Of a stretch of 64,000 nt of DNA, positions 1 to 8,470 are shown piece after piece. The stretch's first letter is position 1, and each line of letters starts with the position of its first letter. The notes beneath the pieces are model-generated. The model searched no databases and was not told where the DNA came from. It saw only the letters and a program-made list of their open reading frames with translations. The translations under genes and the position numbers were made by a program. This stretch comes from Methanoculleus sp. (GTDB taxonomy: Archaea > Halobacteriota > Methanomicrobia > Methanomicrobiales > Methanoculleaceae), in assembly GCA_018433835.1 (NCBI GenBank), contig JAHDQM010000005.1, forward strand, positions 1-64,000, in the 5' to 3' direction.

Positions 1-1
1 A

Positions 2-601
2 GAACGGATCGAGGAGCAGACGGACGGCGTGATCAAGAAGGACTACTTCTACCCCGTGCCCTGCGTCGTCCCGATCTCCGAGCTCGTTGAGGCATACACG
101 GGCAAACCCCAGATTACGTTCACCACGCACCAGCACTGCGGTGCGGCGACCTACGTCTTCGTTACCGACGAGGGGATGGTCCCGGTCAACAAGATGATTG
201 ACGTCGACGCCTTCTTCGAGTCGATCGAGAAGATGACGACGAAACTCGGGAAAGGCGGGTCGCTCAACAAGTATATGACTCTTGTCGAGGGGGTCAAGGA
301 CCTCTACGGCTCCACGAGGAAGGCGGAGCAGAAGAATACCGGGAAGTTCGTGAAACTGATAGGAAAGGCCCTCGTGATGCAGAACTTCGAGGCCCTGCGC
401 GAGTTCCACTGGAACGCCCTTTTCATCGGCACGATGCACTTCATGGACAAATACAACTACGACCTCTCCCGGGTGCAGCGGTGCTGCATCCACTACGCAA
501 CACCGGACGGGCGCCTGATCCCGTTCTGCACCTACAACAGCGGCCCGGTCTACCGCGAGCAGGTCTGGAAAGCCTTCGCGCAGCAGCCGGGAGAGGAGTA
601 A
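2..601 (+). CDS. C-terminal part of a Tes-like radical SAM protein (probable tetraether lipid synthase), cut by the window edge
   Basis: The frame is open from base 2, so the start and the radical SAM CxxxCxxC region lie outside the window. The visible 199 residues contain a Cys/His-rich stretch (HQHCGAATYVF), and near the end a CCIHYATPDGRLIPFC segment followed by a Tyr-Arg rich tail. This pattern resembles the C-terminus of the MJ0619 family, which joins two archaeol lipid tails into a tetraether. The family call rests on remembered similarity, not on a search. The GTG at 29 is internal, not the start. Another large radical SAM protein of the same superfamily is the main alternative. Confidence 0.6.
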   Translation, partial: ERIEEQTDGVIKKDYFYPVPCVVPISELVEAYTGKPQITFTTHQHCGAATYVFVTDEGMVPVNKMIDVDAFFESIEKMTTKLGKGGSLNKYMTLVEGVKDLYGSTRKAEQKNTGKFVKLIGKALVMQNFEALREFHWNALFIGTMHFMDKYNYDLSRVQRCCIHYATPDGRLIPFCTYNSGPVYREQVWKAFAQQPGEE

Positions 602-1351
602 CCGCTCATCCTGCCCGGGGGGTGCTGGCCCGCCCCTCCCCGGATACTCTTTTGAGGCATGGTTCATCTGTTCGTTCTGGAAGATCGTAATCCAGGGGCA
701 CGGATTTCCACCGGGCTACGCACCTGGCGGTGCTCGAACTCCTGCCCTCCGGCCCAGTCGCTTATCGCCATGACTGCCCCCGTCCCTGGGGGCTGGGTGC
801 GATGGTCCGAAGGACCGGAGCTTGAGAAAACGCGAAGCGTTTTCGAGTCCGGAGCATGAGCACCGAAGGTTGCGTGTGAGGAGCGCCGCAGGCGCGGGCG
901 GGGTGGGGCTTTGGGGAGGGACTTACAGGCACCCACCTGCGGGGAGGGGGATTCTCCCCCTCCCCAGTCCCCACCCCCAAGGGCGATAACCACCACGGTC
1001 CACTAGATGGGGACATGCTTAATGAAGGACCTGATCCGGGCAATCCCTGCATCAAAAAGGACGATCCCGGGAGACAAACCGGATCCGGCACACCGGTCTC
1101 ATTGGAGGTTAGAAGGACGAGCCCGGAACGGGGCTTCAACAAGGTCCAATTCTCTGCGAACGCGCAAGAATGCTCTAACCATGTGGATCTTCGATCGCTG
1201 GGTGCCTTTAGGACGACCTCGCCGTGATTTGGTGCGAAGGAAGGACTCCCAGATCGACGCCCGGGGAGAATAGGACCGCTCCGCCATCCTGCAGCGGCGG
1301 TTTGCCGGGTCCCGGTCGAACGGAAATCTCCGGCCGTAGCCGTGGAGAGCA
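602..1351. other. 750-bp intergenic stretch without a credible gene
   Basis: The left half (731-1015) is a dispersed hairpin repeat listed separately. From 1016 to 1351 I recognise nothing. Open frames on both strands have arginine- and proline-rich compositions typical of antisense frames in GC-rich DNA, and none has a family signature or a clear ribosome binding site. Confidence 0.6.
731..1015. repeat. Dispersed triloop-hairpin repeat, copy A
   Basis: A string of short perfect inverted repeats with 3-nt loops: 804-816 (GGTCC-GAA-GGACC), 826-844 (8-bp stem, loop GAA) and 941-965 (11-bp G/C stem, loop TTC). It ends with GGCGATAA and the motif CCACGGTCCACTA (993-1005) followed by ATGGGG. The same ending recurs at 57101 and, in part, at 17852. 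The same 8-bp stem recurs at 58427 with the complementary loop TTC. The unit is intergenic and has no coding capacity of its own. Confidence 0.75.
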
Positions 1352-2293
1352 TCAGGGAAACGGCAGCTCGTACCCCTCGCCGTCCCGCAGGACGAGAGTC
1401 GCGATGGCGAGATCCTGGATGGCAAGCCCGGTGGAGTCGAATATCGTGATGGCGTCGGGTGACGACCGCCCCTTCTTCCCGGTGACGACCTCGCCGAGGG
1501 TTCCGGCAATCCGGCCGGGATTGTATTGTCCGGTGCTGATCGGGACGTTAATCTCGCCTGAATGGATTGACTGGCGGGGGTCGTCGACGAAGACCTCGGC
1601 CTTCAGCAGAAGTGCAGGGTCCAGTTCCTGTTTGCCGGGCGCATCCGCGCCGATAGCATTGATGTGCGTCCCTTCATGGACCCAGTCCGCCATCACGAAC
1701 GGTTTTGTCGACGGCGTCGTCGTGGTCAGCACGTCGCAGTCGCAGGCGCGCTCGATCGGGACGCTCCGGGCGTTGTAATCGGAGTAACGTGCCGCAAAAG
1801 CCTCTGCACTCTTCCCGGTCCTGCTCCAGACACGGATCTCCTCGATCGTGAGCGCGGCAGCCGTCGCCTCGACCTGCGCCTCCGCCTGCCGCCCGGCCCC
1901 TACGACACCGAGGGTGACGGACGACTGCCGGGGCGCGAGGTACCTCGCCGCCACGGCACCCGCTGCCCCGGTACGCATCGCGGTAAGTTCGGTGGCGTTG
2001 ATGATCGCCCGGGGCGTGCCGGTCTCCACGTCGATGATCACGGTGAGCGCCATGACGGTAGGAAGGCCTCTTGTGCGGTTATGCGGGTGAACGTTGACAA
2101 TTTTCACCCCGGCAATCCCGAGCGCCGGCAGGTATGCGGGCATCGTCCGGAAGTCCCCGCCCCCAGCGAACGTCACGTAGACCTTCGGCGGCATCTGGAC
2201 GCTACCTCCGCCGTGCTCGGCAAAGGCCGCCTCAATCGCCGAATTCACCTCGGCGTACGGCGGGTATCCGGAATGGACCGGGTAATACTTCAT
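1352..2293 (-). CDS. Ornithine cyclodeaminase/mu-crystallin family protein, probably archaeal alanine dehydrogenase
   Basis: The protein has 313 residues, the usual length for this family of NAD(P)-dependent amino acid dehydrogenases. A Rossmann glycine motif (GVVGAGRQ) lies at 129-136. The substrate-side motifs are FRTMPAY (about 48-54) and VKIVNVHPHN around Lys64. Characterised archaeal members interconvert alanine and pyruvate, and others deaminate ornithine; the sequence alone does not decide which. A GGTGATC purine-rich stretch precedes the ATG. It stands alone, separated from both neighbours by non-coding DNA. Confidence 0.85.
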   Translation of the reverse strand: MKYYPVHSGYPPYAEVNSAIEAAFAEHGGGSVQMPPKVYVTFAGGGDFRTMPAYLPALGIAGVKIVNVHPHNRTRGLPTVMALTVIIDVETGTPRAIINATELTAMRTGAAGAVAARYLAPRQSSVTLGVVGAGRQAEAQVEATAAALTIEEIRVWSRTGKSAEAFAARYSDYNARSVPIERACDCDVLTTTTPSTKPFVMADWVHEGTHINAIGADAPGKQELDPALLLKAEVFVDDPRQSIHSGEINVPISTGQYNPGRIAGTLGEVVTGKKGRSSPDAITIFDSTGLAIQDLAIATLVLRDGEGYELPFP

Positions 2294-2585
2294 CAGGCGA
2301 TCACCTCATGACGGCGGGATGGCCCTGCCGGGAGTCCTCGAAGGAGGAACACCGGTCGTGCCCCCGGTGCTGTGTGGAGATGCATGGATTATCTCCTGCA
2401 GGCGGGAATATCAACTGTTGGATGGGAAGGAGATTGGCGGGAAACGCCTCCCCCTGCTCATCGGCCGGGCCGTTGCCGGGAAGGCTTCACGGCAGAAAAA
2501 CACGTTTGGGACCTGCCGCAAGCCCCCCCACACTCTGCTCAACCGGCTCGCCGGGAGAACGGGGACATTGAGGCCGCCTTTTCTC

Positions 2586-3257
2586 TCAGGCGGGCTCGTC
2601 CTGCATGCCCCGTATCGAGAGCCTGATCAGGCCGAGGTTGGCATCCGACTTTGCGAGTATGCAGAGGGAGAGATCTCCGTAGGGCGCGATGATGAGCTTG
2701 CCTGCCGGGGTCTCGAGGATCATCTGGGAGAGATCCCCCATCTCCATATCGGCGGTGATATGGGTGCCGGCGCGGAGCAGGTCTTCAGCGACCGCAGCCA
2801 CATGTTCAAAGTCCGCGGAACCCAGCGATTGAAGGGCAAACCCCTCATGGAAGACCGAAACTGCAATGACACCCGGTTGCCGCGCGATCTGGTCGAGGCA
2901 GTCCGTATCCGCCGACCCGACCGGGGCGGCCGGCTTTATGGCGCCTTCACTGACCCGGCACCCCGTCTCGCAAGAGACCTCCAGGGCCGCCTCGGTCTCT
3001 TCGGCAGTGTACGCGATAAGTTCGTAATTGAGCGACGGTTGACCGAGCAGGTGCCTGTAGGCCTCGTCTCCGCTGAGCAGCATGCCTTTGCCGGTGTCCT
3101 CGATAGCGGCTGCGTACGGGTTTCCGTTCTGAACCAGGACAAAACCTGTCCCTTCGGGCTCGTCGATACGCACTGCCCCTGTGAAGTGAGGGCTGATCGA
3201 AGCAAGGGCCGAAAGGGGCCCCTGCAGTCGTCCGAGTGAGACGCCGTCGGGTAGCAT
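2586..3257 (-). CDS. Two-domain regulatory protein: DUF2226-like N-terminus, Roadblock/LC7-like C-terminus
   Basis: From the ATG at 3257 the product has 223 residues. The N-terminus (MLPDG ... FTG) parallels the protein at 8471-9109 (MQLPRG ... FTG), which is why this start was preferred over an upstream in-frame ATG at 3275. The C-terminal 100 or so residues have Roadblock/LC7 features: a DCLDQIARQPGVIAVSVF helix-strand start, then EMGDLSQMILETPAGKLIIAP. These closely parallel the neighbouring Roadblock protein. It is the last gene of the hydrogenase block and follows the single-domain Roadblock gene within 4 nt, so it is probably cotranscribed. Such proteins usually scaffold or regulate a partner. 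The partner is not known; the MinD ATPase upstream is a candidate. Confidence 0.7.
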   Translation of the reverse strand: MLPDGVSLGRLQGPLSALASISPHFTGAVRIDEPEGTGFVLVQNGNPYAAAIEDTGKGMLLSGDEAYRHLLGQPSLNYELIAYTAEETEAALEVSCETGCRVSEGAIKPAAPVGSADTDCLDQIARQPGVIAVSVFHEGFALQSLGSADFEHVAAVAEDLLRAGTHITADMEMGDLSQMILETPAGKLIIAPYGDLSLCILAKSDANLGLIRLSIRGMQDEPA

Positions 3258-3261
3258 CTTC

Positions 3262-3615
3262 TCACAGAGCAGCAATTATTCGATCCTTGTTCTTCTTCAG
3301 CTCGTATCGGATTCGCCCGACGTTGACGTTCGCGTTCGCCACGATGGCGATCAACTCGTCCTCCGAGAGTGGGGAGAGCAGGATAGGCCCGTTCTCCAGT
3401 TCAATGAGCATCTGGGACATCTCTCCTTTCCCGAGCTCGTTGCTCATTGCCTCAGACGTACCCATCCCTGTCGATGCCATGGCGCCCAGGGCCTCGACGT
3501 CCACGTCCCCGGCAACGACGCTCTCGATCACAAAGCCGTCCCGTCCCGCCACGACTGCGGCGGTAACCCCGTCAAGTTTCAGGAATTCTCCCAGGATCTG
3601 TTTTAACATCTGCAT
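3262..3615 (-). CDS. Roadblock/LC7 domain protein
   Basis: The 117 residues form one Roadblock/LC7 domain: an N-terminal helix (MLKQILGEFLKLDGV), strands AAVVAGRDGFVIES, a central Gly/Met-rich helix, then MLIELENGPILLSPL and the final helix. Archaeal and bacterial members dimerise and bind MglA-like GTPases or other NTPases. No MglA-like GTPase is visible here, but a MinD ATPase is in the same block. It begins 5 nt after the hydrogenase large subunit stop, consistent with one transcript. Confidence 0.85.
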   Translation of the reverse strand: MQMLKQILGEFLKLDGVTAAVVAGRDGFVIESVVAGDVDVEALGAMASTGMGTSEAMSNELGKGEMSQMLIELENGPILLSPLSEDELIAIVANANVNVGRIRYELKKNKDRIIAAL

Positions 3616-3619
3616 CGCC

Positions 3620-4987
3620 TCATGTTCTTCTGATGCACTCGATTTTCAGAGGCATCTTCCCGATCGCGTGCGTTGCGCATGAGATGCAGGGGTCATACGC
3701 CCTGATGATCATCTCGATGCGGTTTGCCGCCCCTTCGGTCAATGCTCCGTTTTCCACCACCCGGCGTGCCATATCCTCCACACCCCGGTCCATCGCGTAG
3801 TTGTTCTGGCAGGTCGCCACGATAAGGTTGCACCGCTCGATGATTCCGGCTTCATTGACGGTATAGTCGTGGATCAGGGTCCCCCGGGGTGCCTCGACGA
3901 TCCCGACGCCCCGCCGGTTCACGACCGTCCCTGCCGGCGTCCTGATGTCCGAGGCGGTGATGCCGGGGTCAGAAAGCAGCTCGACGGCCCGCTCGCACGA
4001 GGCAATGAACTCGATGTAGCGCGCCAGATGGTAAGCGAGTGCAGCCTGGGTGACGGTGCCGAACCGCTCGCGGTACTCTGCGAGAGCAGCGTCCGCATGT
4101 TCCGTGCCCATCTTCTCCACGATGTTGAGCCGGGCGAGCGGCCCGACCCGGTAATAGTCTCCGCCTTTGAACCGGGCGAACTTCAGATACGACCAGTCCT
4201 CCGAGTACTCCTCGATGGAGTTCGTGTAATCCGGGCCTGAGATCGAACCAATTCTACCTCCGTCCGGGCCGAGCATCGTAGCAGGGCCTTCGCAGGTCGA
4301 GTAGACTCCGTTATTGGCCATGCCCAGGAACCCGGTCTTCACAGCCCCGATCTCCATGTCGACGCCGTCGAGAAGGCCGCGTGCGATCTCCCACCCCTCA
4401 CGGGCGATTCCGAGCGCCTCATTCGCCATAGTAGTCAGTTCAGCCCTCTTTCCTTCCGTGAGCGGTGTCGACATCCCGCCGGGGAGCGCGTTTGCCGGAT
4501 GGATGGGTTTGCCGCCGACCGCCTCCGTCAGGCGCTGACCGAACTTACGGGCCGCGATCGCCTTCTTCGCAAGCTCGGGCGAGTGGCGGGCAAGCCCGAT
4601 GACGTTACGTGTCTCCGCCGGTGCATCGTGGCCCAGGATGAAGTCGGGGGCCGCGAGCATGAAGAAGTGGAGGGCGTGGGAATGGACGAACTGGCCGACG
4701 TTGAGGAGCTCCCGGAGTTTCTTTCCGGTCGCGGGCGGTTCGACGCCGAAGATCTGGTCGGTCGCCTTTGCCGCCGCCAGGTGGTGCGCCGAGGGGCATA
4801 TCCCGCAGATGCGGGGCGTGATCCGGGGTGCCTCCTCGATTGCAGCGCCGATGAGGAACTTCTCAAACCCTCTGAGTTCCACGACCTGGAAGTGGGCCGA
4901 GTCGACTTCTCCCTGATCGTTGAGGTAGATCCTGACGCCGGCGTGCCCCTCGATCCGGGTTACCGGGCTGATTGTGATCTCTTTCAT
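3620..4987 (-). CDS. NiFe hydrogenase large subunit, group 3 (Mvh/Frh-like)
   Basis: The 455-residue subunit carries both nickel-binding motifs: L1 RICGIC at 59-64 (Cys61, Cys64) and L2 DPCISCATH at 432-440 (Cys434, Cys437). The 15 residues after His440 would be removed by a maturation endopeptidase such as the one at 9210-9686. The N-terminus (ISPVTRIEGH) and overall layout resemble MvhA, the catalytic subunit of the F420-non-reducing hydrogenase that feeds heterodisulfide reductase. No MvhD-like or FrhB-like gene is adjacent, so its electron acceptor is not evident. The ATG overlaps the small-subunit stop by 4 nt (ATGA), indicating translational coupling. Confidence 0.93.
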   Translation of the reverse strand: MKEITISPVTRIEGHAGVRIYLNDQGEVDSAHFQVVELRGFEKFLIGAAIEEAPRITPRICGICPSAHHLAAAKATDQIFGVEPPATGKKLRELLNVGQFVHSHALHFFMLAAPDFILGHDAPAETRNVIGLARHSPELAKKAIAARKFGQRLTEAVGGKPIHPANALPGGMSTPLTEGKRAELTTMANEALGIAREGWEIARGLLDGVDMEIGAVKTGFLGMANNGVYSTCEGPATMLGPDGGRIGSISGPDYTNSIEEYSEDWSYLKFARFKGGDYYRVGPLARLNIVEKMGTEHADAALAEYRERFGTVTQAALAYHLARYIEFIASCERAVELLSDPGITASDIRTPAGTVVNRRGVGIVEAPRGTLIHDYTVNEAGIIERCNLIVATCQNNYAMDRGVEDMARRVVENGALTEGAANRIEMIIRAYDPCISCATHAIGKMPLKIECIRRT

Positions 4988-5904
4988 CTGCTCCTCTCCT
5001 TTACCAGATCCCGGATCTTTGAGTTCTCCTTGTCCTCCATGATCAGGCTCCCGATGGTGAAGGCATACATGGTGTGCGCGACGTCGTAGAGCTCCTTCTC
5101 CACCTCTTTTTCAGGCTTATCGGTGAGATCCGAAATTCTGCGCACCATCATGCCGTAGATGTCCCGGCAGGGCTCGCGGAGGATATCGAGCGACGGGCCG
5201 TTGCATCCGTGGCACGGGATGTTGTTTTTGGGGCACGACGCGGCGCATCTCCCGAAGGTGACGCTCCCGAGACAGAGGTAGCCCTGCCCGAGCAGGCAGT
5301 GCTCACGGTCGGGAACACCCTCGTGCCGCCGCTTGAGGGTCCAGTTCTCGACCTGTCCCATTTTCCTGTCGCACTCTGCACAGACGGATTTACGTGAGAG
5401 TTCGAGGGTATCCCCTGCGATCATTGCCGGGATGATCTTCTTCAAGAACGCCTCTTTGGGCGGGCAGCCCGTGACGTAGTAATCGACCTTCACGAGGTCG
5501 CCCACTGCGAACGCCCGGTAGAGGAACGGCGGCACATCCGTCGGGATAACCCCGTCGGGCTTTGTCGTCTCCACTTCCCGGTAGACACAGGAGAAGAGGT
5601 CTTCGCTTGAGTTCAGCATCGAAAGACCCGATACGCCCCCGTAGCAGGCACAGGTCCCAAGGGCAACGAGCGTCTTTGACCGCTTCCGGATCTTCTCGAG
5701 TCGTTCGTGGTTCTCCTCGTTTCGGACTGCCCCGGTCACGAACGCGATATCGATACCCTCGGGAGGCTCCTTGACGTCCATGACAACCGGAGAGTAGACG
5801 ATGTCCGCCTCCGCGACGACGTCAAGGAGCATCTCGTGGAGATCGAGCACTGCAATCGTGCATCCCGAACATCCTGCCAGTTCCTCAATAGCGATCTTCA
5901 TCAT
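4984..5904 (-). CDS. NiFe hydrogenase small subunit, group 3
   Basis: The 306-residue protein begins with the proximal-cluster motif CSGC (Cys12, Cys15), followed by GTCACYGG near residue 95 and YVTGCPP near 155. The C-terminal half adds many cysteines (CAEC, CLLGQGYLCLG, CAASCPKNNIPCHGC), enough for two further 4Fe-4S clusters as in Mvh/Frh-type small subunits. No twin-arginine signal is present, so the enzyme is cytoplasmic. An ATG one codon downstream is an equally possible start. It lies 6 nt after the V4R-like gene and overlaps the large subunit by 4 nt. Confidence 0.92.
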   Translation of the reverse strand: MMKIAIEELAGCSGCTIAVLDLHEMLLDVVAEADIVYSPVVMDVKEPPEGIDIAFVTGAVRNEENHERLEKIRKRSKTLVALGTCACYGGVSGLSMLNSSEDLFSCVYREVETTKPDGVIPTDVPPFLYRAFAVGDLVKVDYYVTGCPPKEAFLKKIIPAMIAGDTLELSRKSVCAECDRKMGQVENWTLKRRHEGVPDREHCLLGQGYLCLGSVTFGRCAASCPKNNIPCHGCNGPSLDILREPCRDIYGMMVRRISDLTDKPEKEVEKELYDVAHTMYAFTIGSLIMEDKENSKIRDLVKERSR

Positions 5905-5910
5905 TCCGCC

Positions 5911-6477
5911 TCATTTCAGAACCAGTTTCTTCAGGCAGGCGTTCGGGCCGGTGTGGACGATCTCCAGTTTGGCTTTCCTGCCGGTGATCTCTTCGATCGC
6001 GCCGACGACGTAGCCGAAGAGCGTCTGGCAGAGCGGGCCGCCCTGGTCGAGACCGTTGCGCCGGAGCGTCTGGCGGACGATGCAGTCGTGGAAGACGAGG
6101 TAGATGAAGGTCTCTCCGTTCTCTTCGATGATGAACGTCTCCTTATCCTCGGGTTTCCAGACTTCAAAGGAGTACTGGCCGCGAAGCAGGTCGGAGAGTT
6201 CGTGAAGCGCCCCCTCCACGTCTTCGCGCTTCTGGAAATACTTGGCGACTTCGTGGCCGAACTTCTTCCCGGCGCGGTAGGTGACCGCGTTTGCCCCCCT
6301 GCCTGCAATCTCCTCGAGCGACCTGATCACGAGGCCGTTGAGTTTCATCACGCCGTGGAGCGTCTGCTCCATCTCTTTTGGTCTGGGCGAGCATTCGAGG
6401 GGGATCTCCTCGGAGCGATAGACGAGATCGGAGTGGAACGCCTCGTGCAATTCATCGATGTATCCCGCACTCATCAT
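5911..6477 (-). CDS. V4R-like (hydrocarbon-binding fold) protein in the hydrogenase operon
   Basis: The 188-residue protein has no catalytic motif I recognise. The C-terminal pattern, FGYVVGAIEEITGRKAKLE followed by HTGPNACLKKLVL, looks like the end of V4R domains, which bind small hydrophobic ligands or metal through Cys/His residues and often act as sensors. The central region has HDCIVRQTL with an isolated Cys. Its ATG overlaps the ferredoxin stop (ATGA at 6474-6477) and it precedes the small subunit by 6 nt. A role in sensing or assembly of this hydrogenase is an inference from position. Confidence 0.55.
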   Translation of the reverse strand: MMSAGYIDELHEAFHSDLVYRSEEIPLECSPRPKEMEQTLHGVMKLNGLVIRSLEEIAGRGANAVTYRAGKKFGHEVAKYFQKREDVEGALHELSDLLRGQYSFEVWKPEDKETFIIEENGETFIYLVFHDCIVRQTLRRNGLDQGGPLCQTLFGYVVGAIEEITGRKAKLEIVHTGPNACLKKLVLK

Positions 6478-6716
6478 ACCACCTTCCTGAGCATTTCACA
6501 GACCTTGATGTCGATATAGTGCCTCCGGGCAGCGTAGATGCCACGGTGCTCAAGCGCCTGGGCCGGGCAGATCTCATGACAGGACAGGCATCCCATGCAG
6601 TTATTCGGCCTGACCGCGACACTCACGTTGTCCTGGAGTTCGTACACGTGCATCGGACAGTCTTTGACGCAAAGACCGCACCCGACGCACGCGTCCTTAT
6701 CCACATGTATTTCCAT
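6474..6716 (-). CDS. 2[4Fe-4S] ferredoxin, first gene of the hydrogenase operon
   Basis: From the ATG at 6716 the product has 80 residues with two cluster motifs, CVGCGLCVKDCP and CMGCLSCHEICP. An in-frame GTG at 6743 would add nine residues, but the ATG has a GAGGG ribosome binding site and fits the TATA box at 6759-6766, which predicts a start site near 6737. It probably carries electrons to or from the hydrogenase encoded just downstream. Its C-terminal extension (about 20 residues, basic) is longer than in simple ferredoxins. Confidence 0.88.
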   Translation of the reverse strand: MEIHVDKDACVGCGLCVKDCPMHVYELQDNVSVAVRPNNCMGCLSCHEICPAQALEHRGIYAARRHYIDIKVCEMLRKVV

Positions 6717-6743
6717 TACGAGCCCTCTGAATGTGATTAACAC

Positions 6744-7093
6744 TTCCTGCTATTAAAAATATATAGTTTGTTCGCTACAAGGCTCTCTCTCGTAGAAGGC
6801 AATTCTGGATTTTATGCGATTTTATTGCACTTGAGGGCTTTATGGGGGTTTTCAGGGTCCGAATAGAAAATAACCCCGCTCGTGCACTGAAGCTGGATTC
6901 GGGTCGGGGAGATAAACCGGTCCGAATGCTCTCAATTCCCGACGCACAAACCGGCAGGGGATAGCCGGCACCGATGTGTTCGACCCTGCGCCTGCAGCAT
7001 TCTATCTGCGGCAGCCCATGCGCCGGGATGCCGCGTGAAGATCAAAAAGAGAAGTGCGGTAACGAGCGTGATAGGGCCTTCAGGCCTCAAACA
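6744..7093 (-). promoter_or_regulatory. 350-bp gap with the TATA box (6759-6766) of the hydrogenase operon
   Basis: On the minus strand the sequence CTATATAT sits 43-50 nt upstream of the ferredoxin ATG, which places transcription start near 6737. The remainder, up to the minD stop at 7094, is AT-richer than its surroundings. It has no open frame or RNA I could recognise. Confidence 0.65.
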
Positions 7094-7882
7094 TCACGCC
7101 TTTGCCCGGAAGAGAGCGCGGGCAAGCCGATCGACAAACCCTTCCCGGGGAGCCTGCGTCTCCTCCTCGACATACTCGATGCCGGCTACATCGGCGGAGA
7201 TGCGCTTAAAGGCCCTGGATGCCCTGGATGTCGGGTACTTCACCACGATCGGCGTTCTTCCGGCCGATGCGCGCCGGATGTTGGGATCTTCCGGTATGAC
7301 CCCGAGCACCCGGACCCCGAGAAGTTTCTCCATCTGTGCCCGGTTAAACTCATCCTCACTTCCGCCGACCCGGTTGATGATCGCCCCTTCGATGTGTCCG
7401 CCGACTGTCTCGGTCAGGATCTTTGTCTTCAAGGAGTCGACGATCGAGGAGATTTCGGGGTTTACGACAAGGATCACCCCGTCGGCGATAGTCAGCGGAA
7501 TGACACCGTCCCTGCTGATTCCCGCAGGAGCATCAAGGACCAGGATGTCGAACTCGCTCACAAGGTCCGCCATGATATCCTTGAGCCGATCCGGGTTCGA
7601 CTGCTGAAAGCCCTGCAGGGAGAGCCCGCACGGGACAACCTTCACGCCGAACGGTCCATCGTAAATGGCGTCCCTGACGCGGGCTTTGCCTGCCAGCACC
7701 TCGTGCAGGGTCACCGGCAGGTTTTCAAGCCCGAGAATAAGCCCGAGATTCGCCATTCCGACATCGGCATCCAGAATGCACGTCTTCTTCCCGTATTGAG
7801 CAAGCATCGGCCCCAGATTTGCCGTGACCGTTGTTTTGCCGGTACCGCCTTTGCCGGATGCAATCGTATATACTTTTACCAT
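7094..7882 (-). CDS. MinD/ParA-family P-loop ATPase
   Basis: The 262 residues include the deviant Walker A GKGGTGKTT (10-18), the switch motif DADVGMANL (about 38-46) and DAPAGISRD (about 115). The protein ends in a short basic amphipathic tail (DRLARALFRA), as in MinD proteins that touch the membrane. Archaeal MinD homologues position other proteins or load metal clusters. Here the gene lies between Roadblock/DUF2226 genes and the hydrogenase operon, so it may be the NTPase partner of the Roadblock proteins. That link is inferred from context only. Confidence 0.88.
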   Translation of the reverse strand: MVKVYTIASGKGGTGKTTVTANLGPMLAQYGKKTCILDADVGMANLGLILGLENLPVTLHEVLAGKARVRDAIYDGPFGVKVVPCGLSLQGFQQSNPDRLKDIMADLVSEFDILVLDAPAGISRDGVIPLTIADGVILVVNPEISSIVDSLKTKILTETVGGHIEGAIINRVGGSEDEFNRAQMEKLLGVRVLGVIPEDPNIRRASAGRTPIVVKYPTSRASRAFKRISADVAGIEYVEEETQAPREGFVDRLARALFRAKA

Positions 7883-7913
7883 GTAATCACTCGCTGTTTT
7901 GCTCTCTCCGGAC

Positions 7914-8447
7914 TTACACCCAGTGCTGCAGGGTGTCCCGGATATCCTGTTCGAGTGCGCTCATCTGTTCGGCAGAGAGGTGCTCCGAAGGGTGGGCGAT
8001 ACCGACCACCGTCTCCCCGCGGTAGGGAATACCGATGAGTTCAGCACCGGTCTCGTCATGCAGTCTTCCCTGCGTGTAGAGGTAACTGTACCGCGCGGCC
8101 TCGTCCTCGCCACCCGGCTTCGTCGAGCCGATCAGGAGGCCGTCCGTGGTCGCCAGCGTGAAGGCTGCAAGACTATATTTCTCGCTGATTGCGCCGAGCG
8201 TTTCCTCCAGGCTACCCATATTCCGGGGATCGATCTTAGCGGGAGACATCGCGGGCTCGACGGGGGCCGGTTGCGTAACGACTCCCGGTTCTTCTCTGGT
8301 CCTCGCAGCGTGAGGGGCTTTTGCGGGCTGCTGCCCGGCGAGTGCCTCGCAGATCTTCGAAAGGAAGTACAAAACACCGGCAAAGCCGGCTATCACCGTC
8401 ACTGTGATGATAACGAGGAATACCTGGATGATGCCTGTCGAGTCCAT
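7914..8447 (-). CDS. Membrane-anchored Roadblock-like protein
   Basis: From the ATG at 8447 (177 residues) the protein starts with one hydrophobic segment (residues 6-30). A Pro/Ala-rich linker follows to about residue 75, then a compact alpha/beta domain (MGSLEETLGAISEKYSLAAF ... VVGIAHP ... LEQDIRDTL) that resembles Roadblock/LC7. Longer upstream frames lack sense, and the preceding gene stops 24 nt before this ATG. The likely role is to tether the Roadblock/MinD assembly to the membrane, which is an inference. Confidence 0.7.
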   Translation of the reverse strand: MDSTGIIQVFLVIITVTVIAGFAGVLYFLSKICEALAGQQPAKAPHAARTREEPGVVTQPAPVEPAMSPAKIDPRNMGSLEETLGAISEKYSLAAFTLATTDGLLIGSTKPGGEDEAARYSYLYTQGRLHDETGAELIGIPYRGETVVGIAHPSEHLSAEQMSALEQDIRDTLQHWV

Positions 8448-8470
8448 TCTGTCATCAGCTCCTGCATGTT

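Noticed and set aside
1016-1351. Frames in the region after repeat copy A, considered as a decayed gene
   Set aside because: No family signature, no conserved frame between the strands, and no similarity to the sequence after repeat copy C.
2319-3239. A 306-codon plus-strand frame over the DUF2226/Roadblock gene
   Set aside because: It is antisense to a gene with clear domain motifs and shows no family feature of its own.
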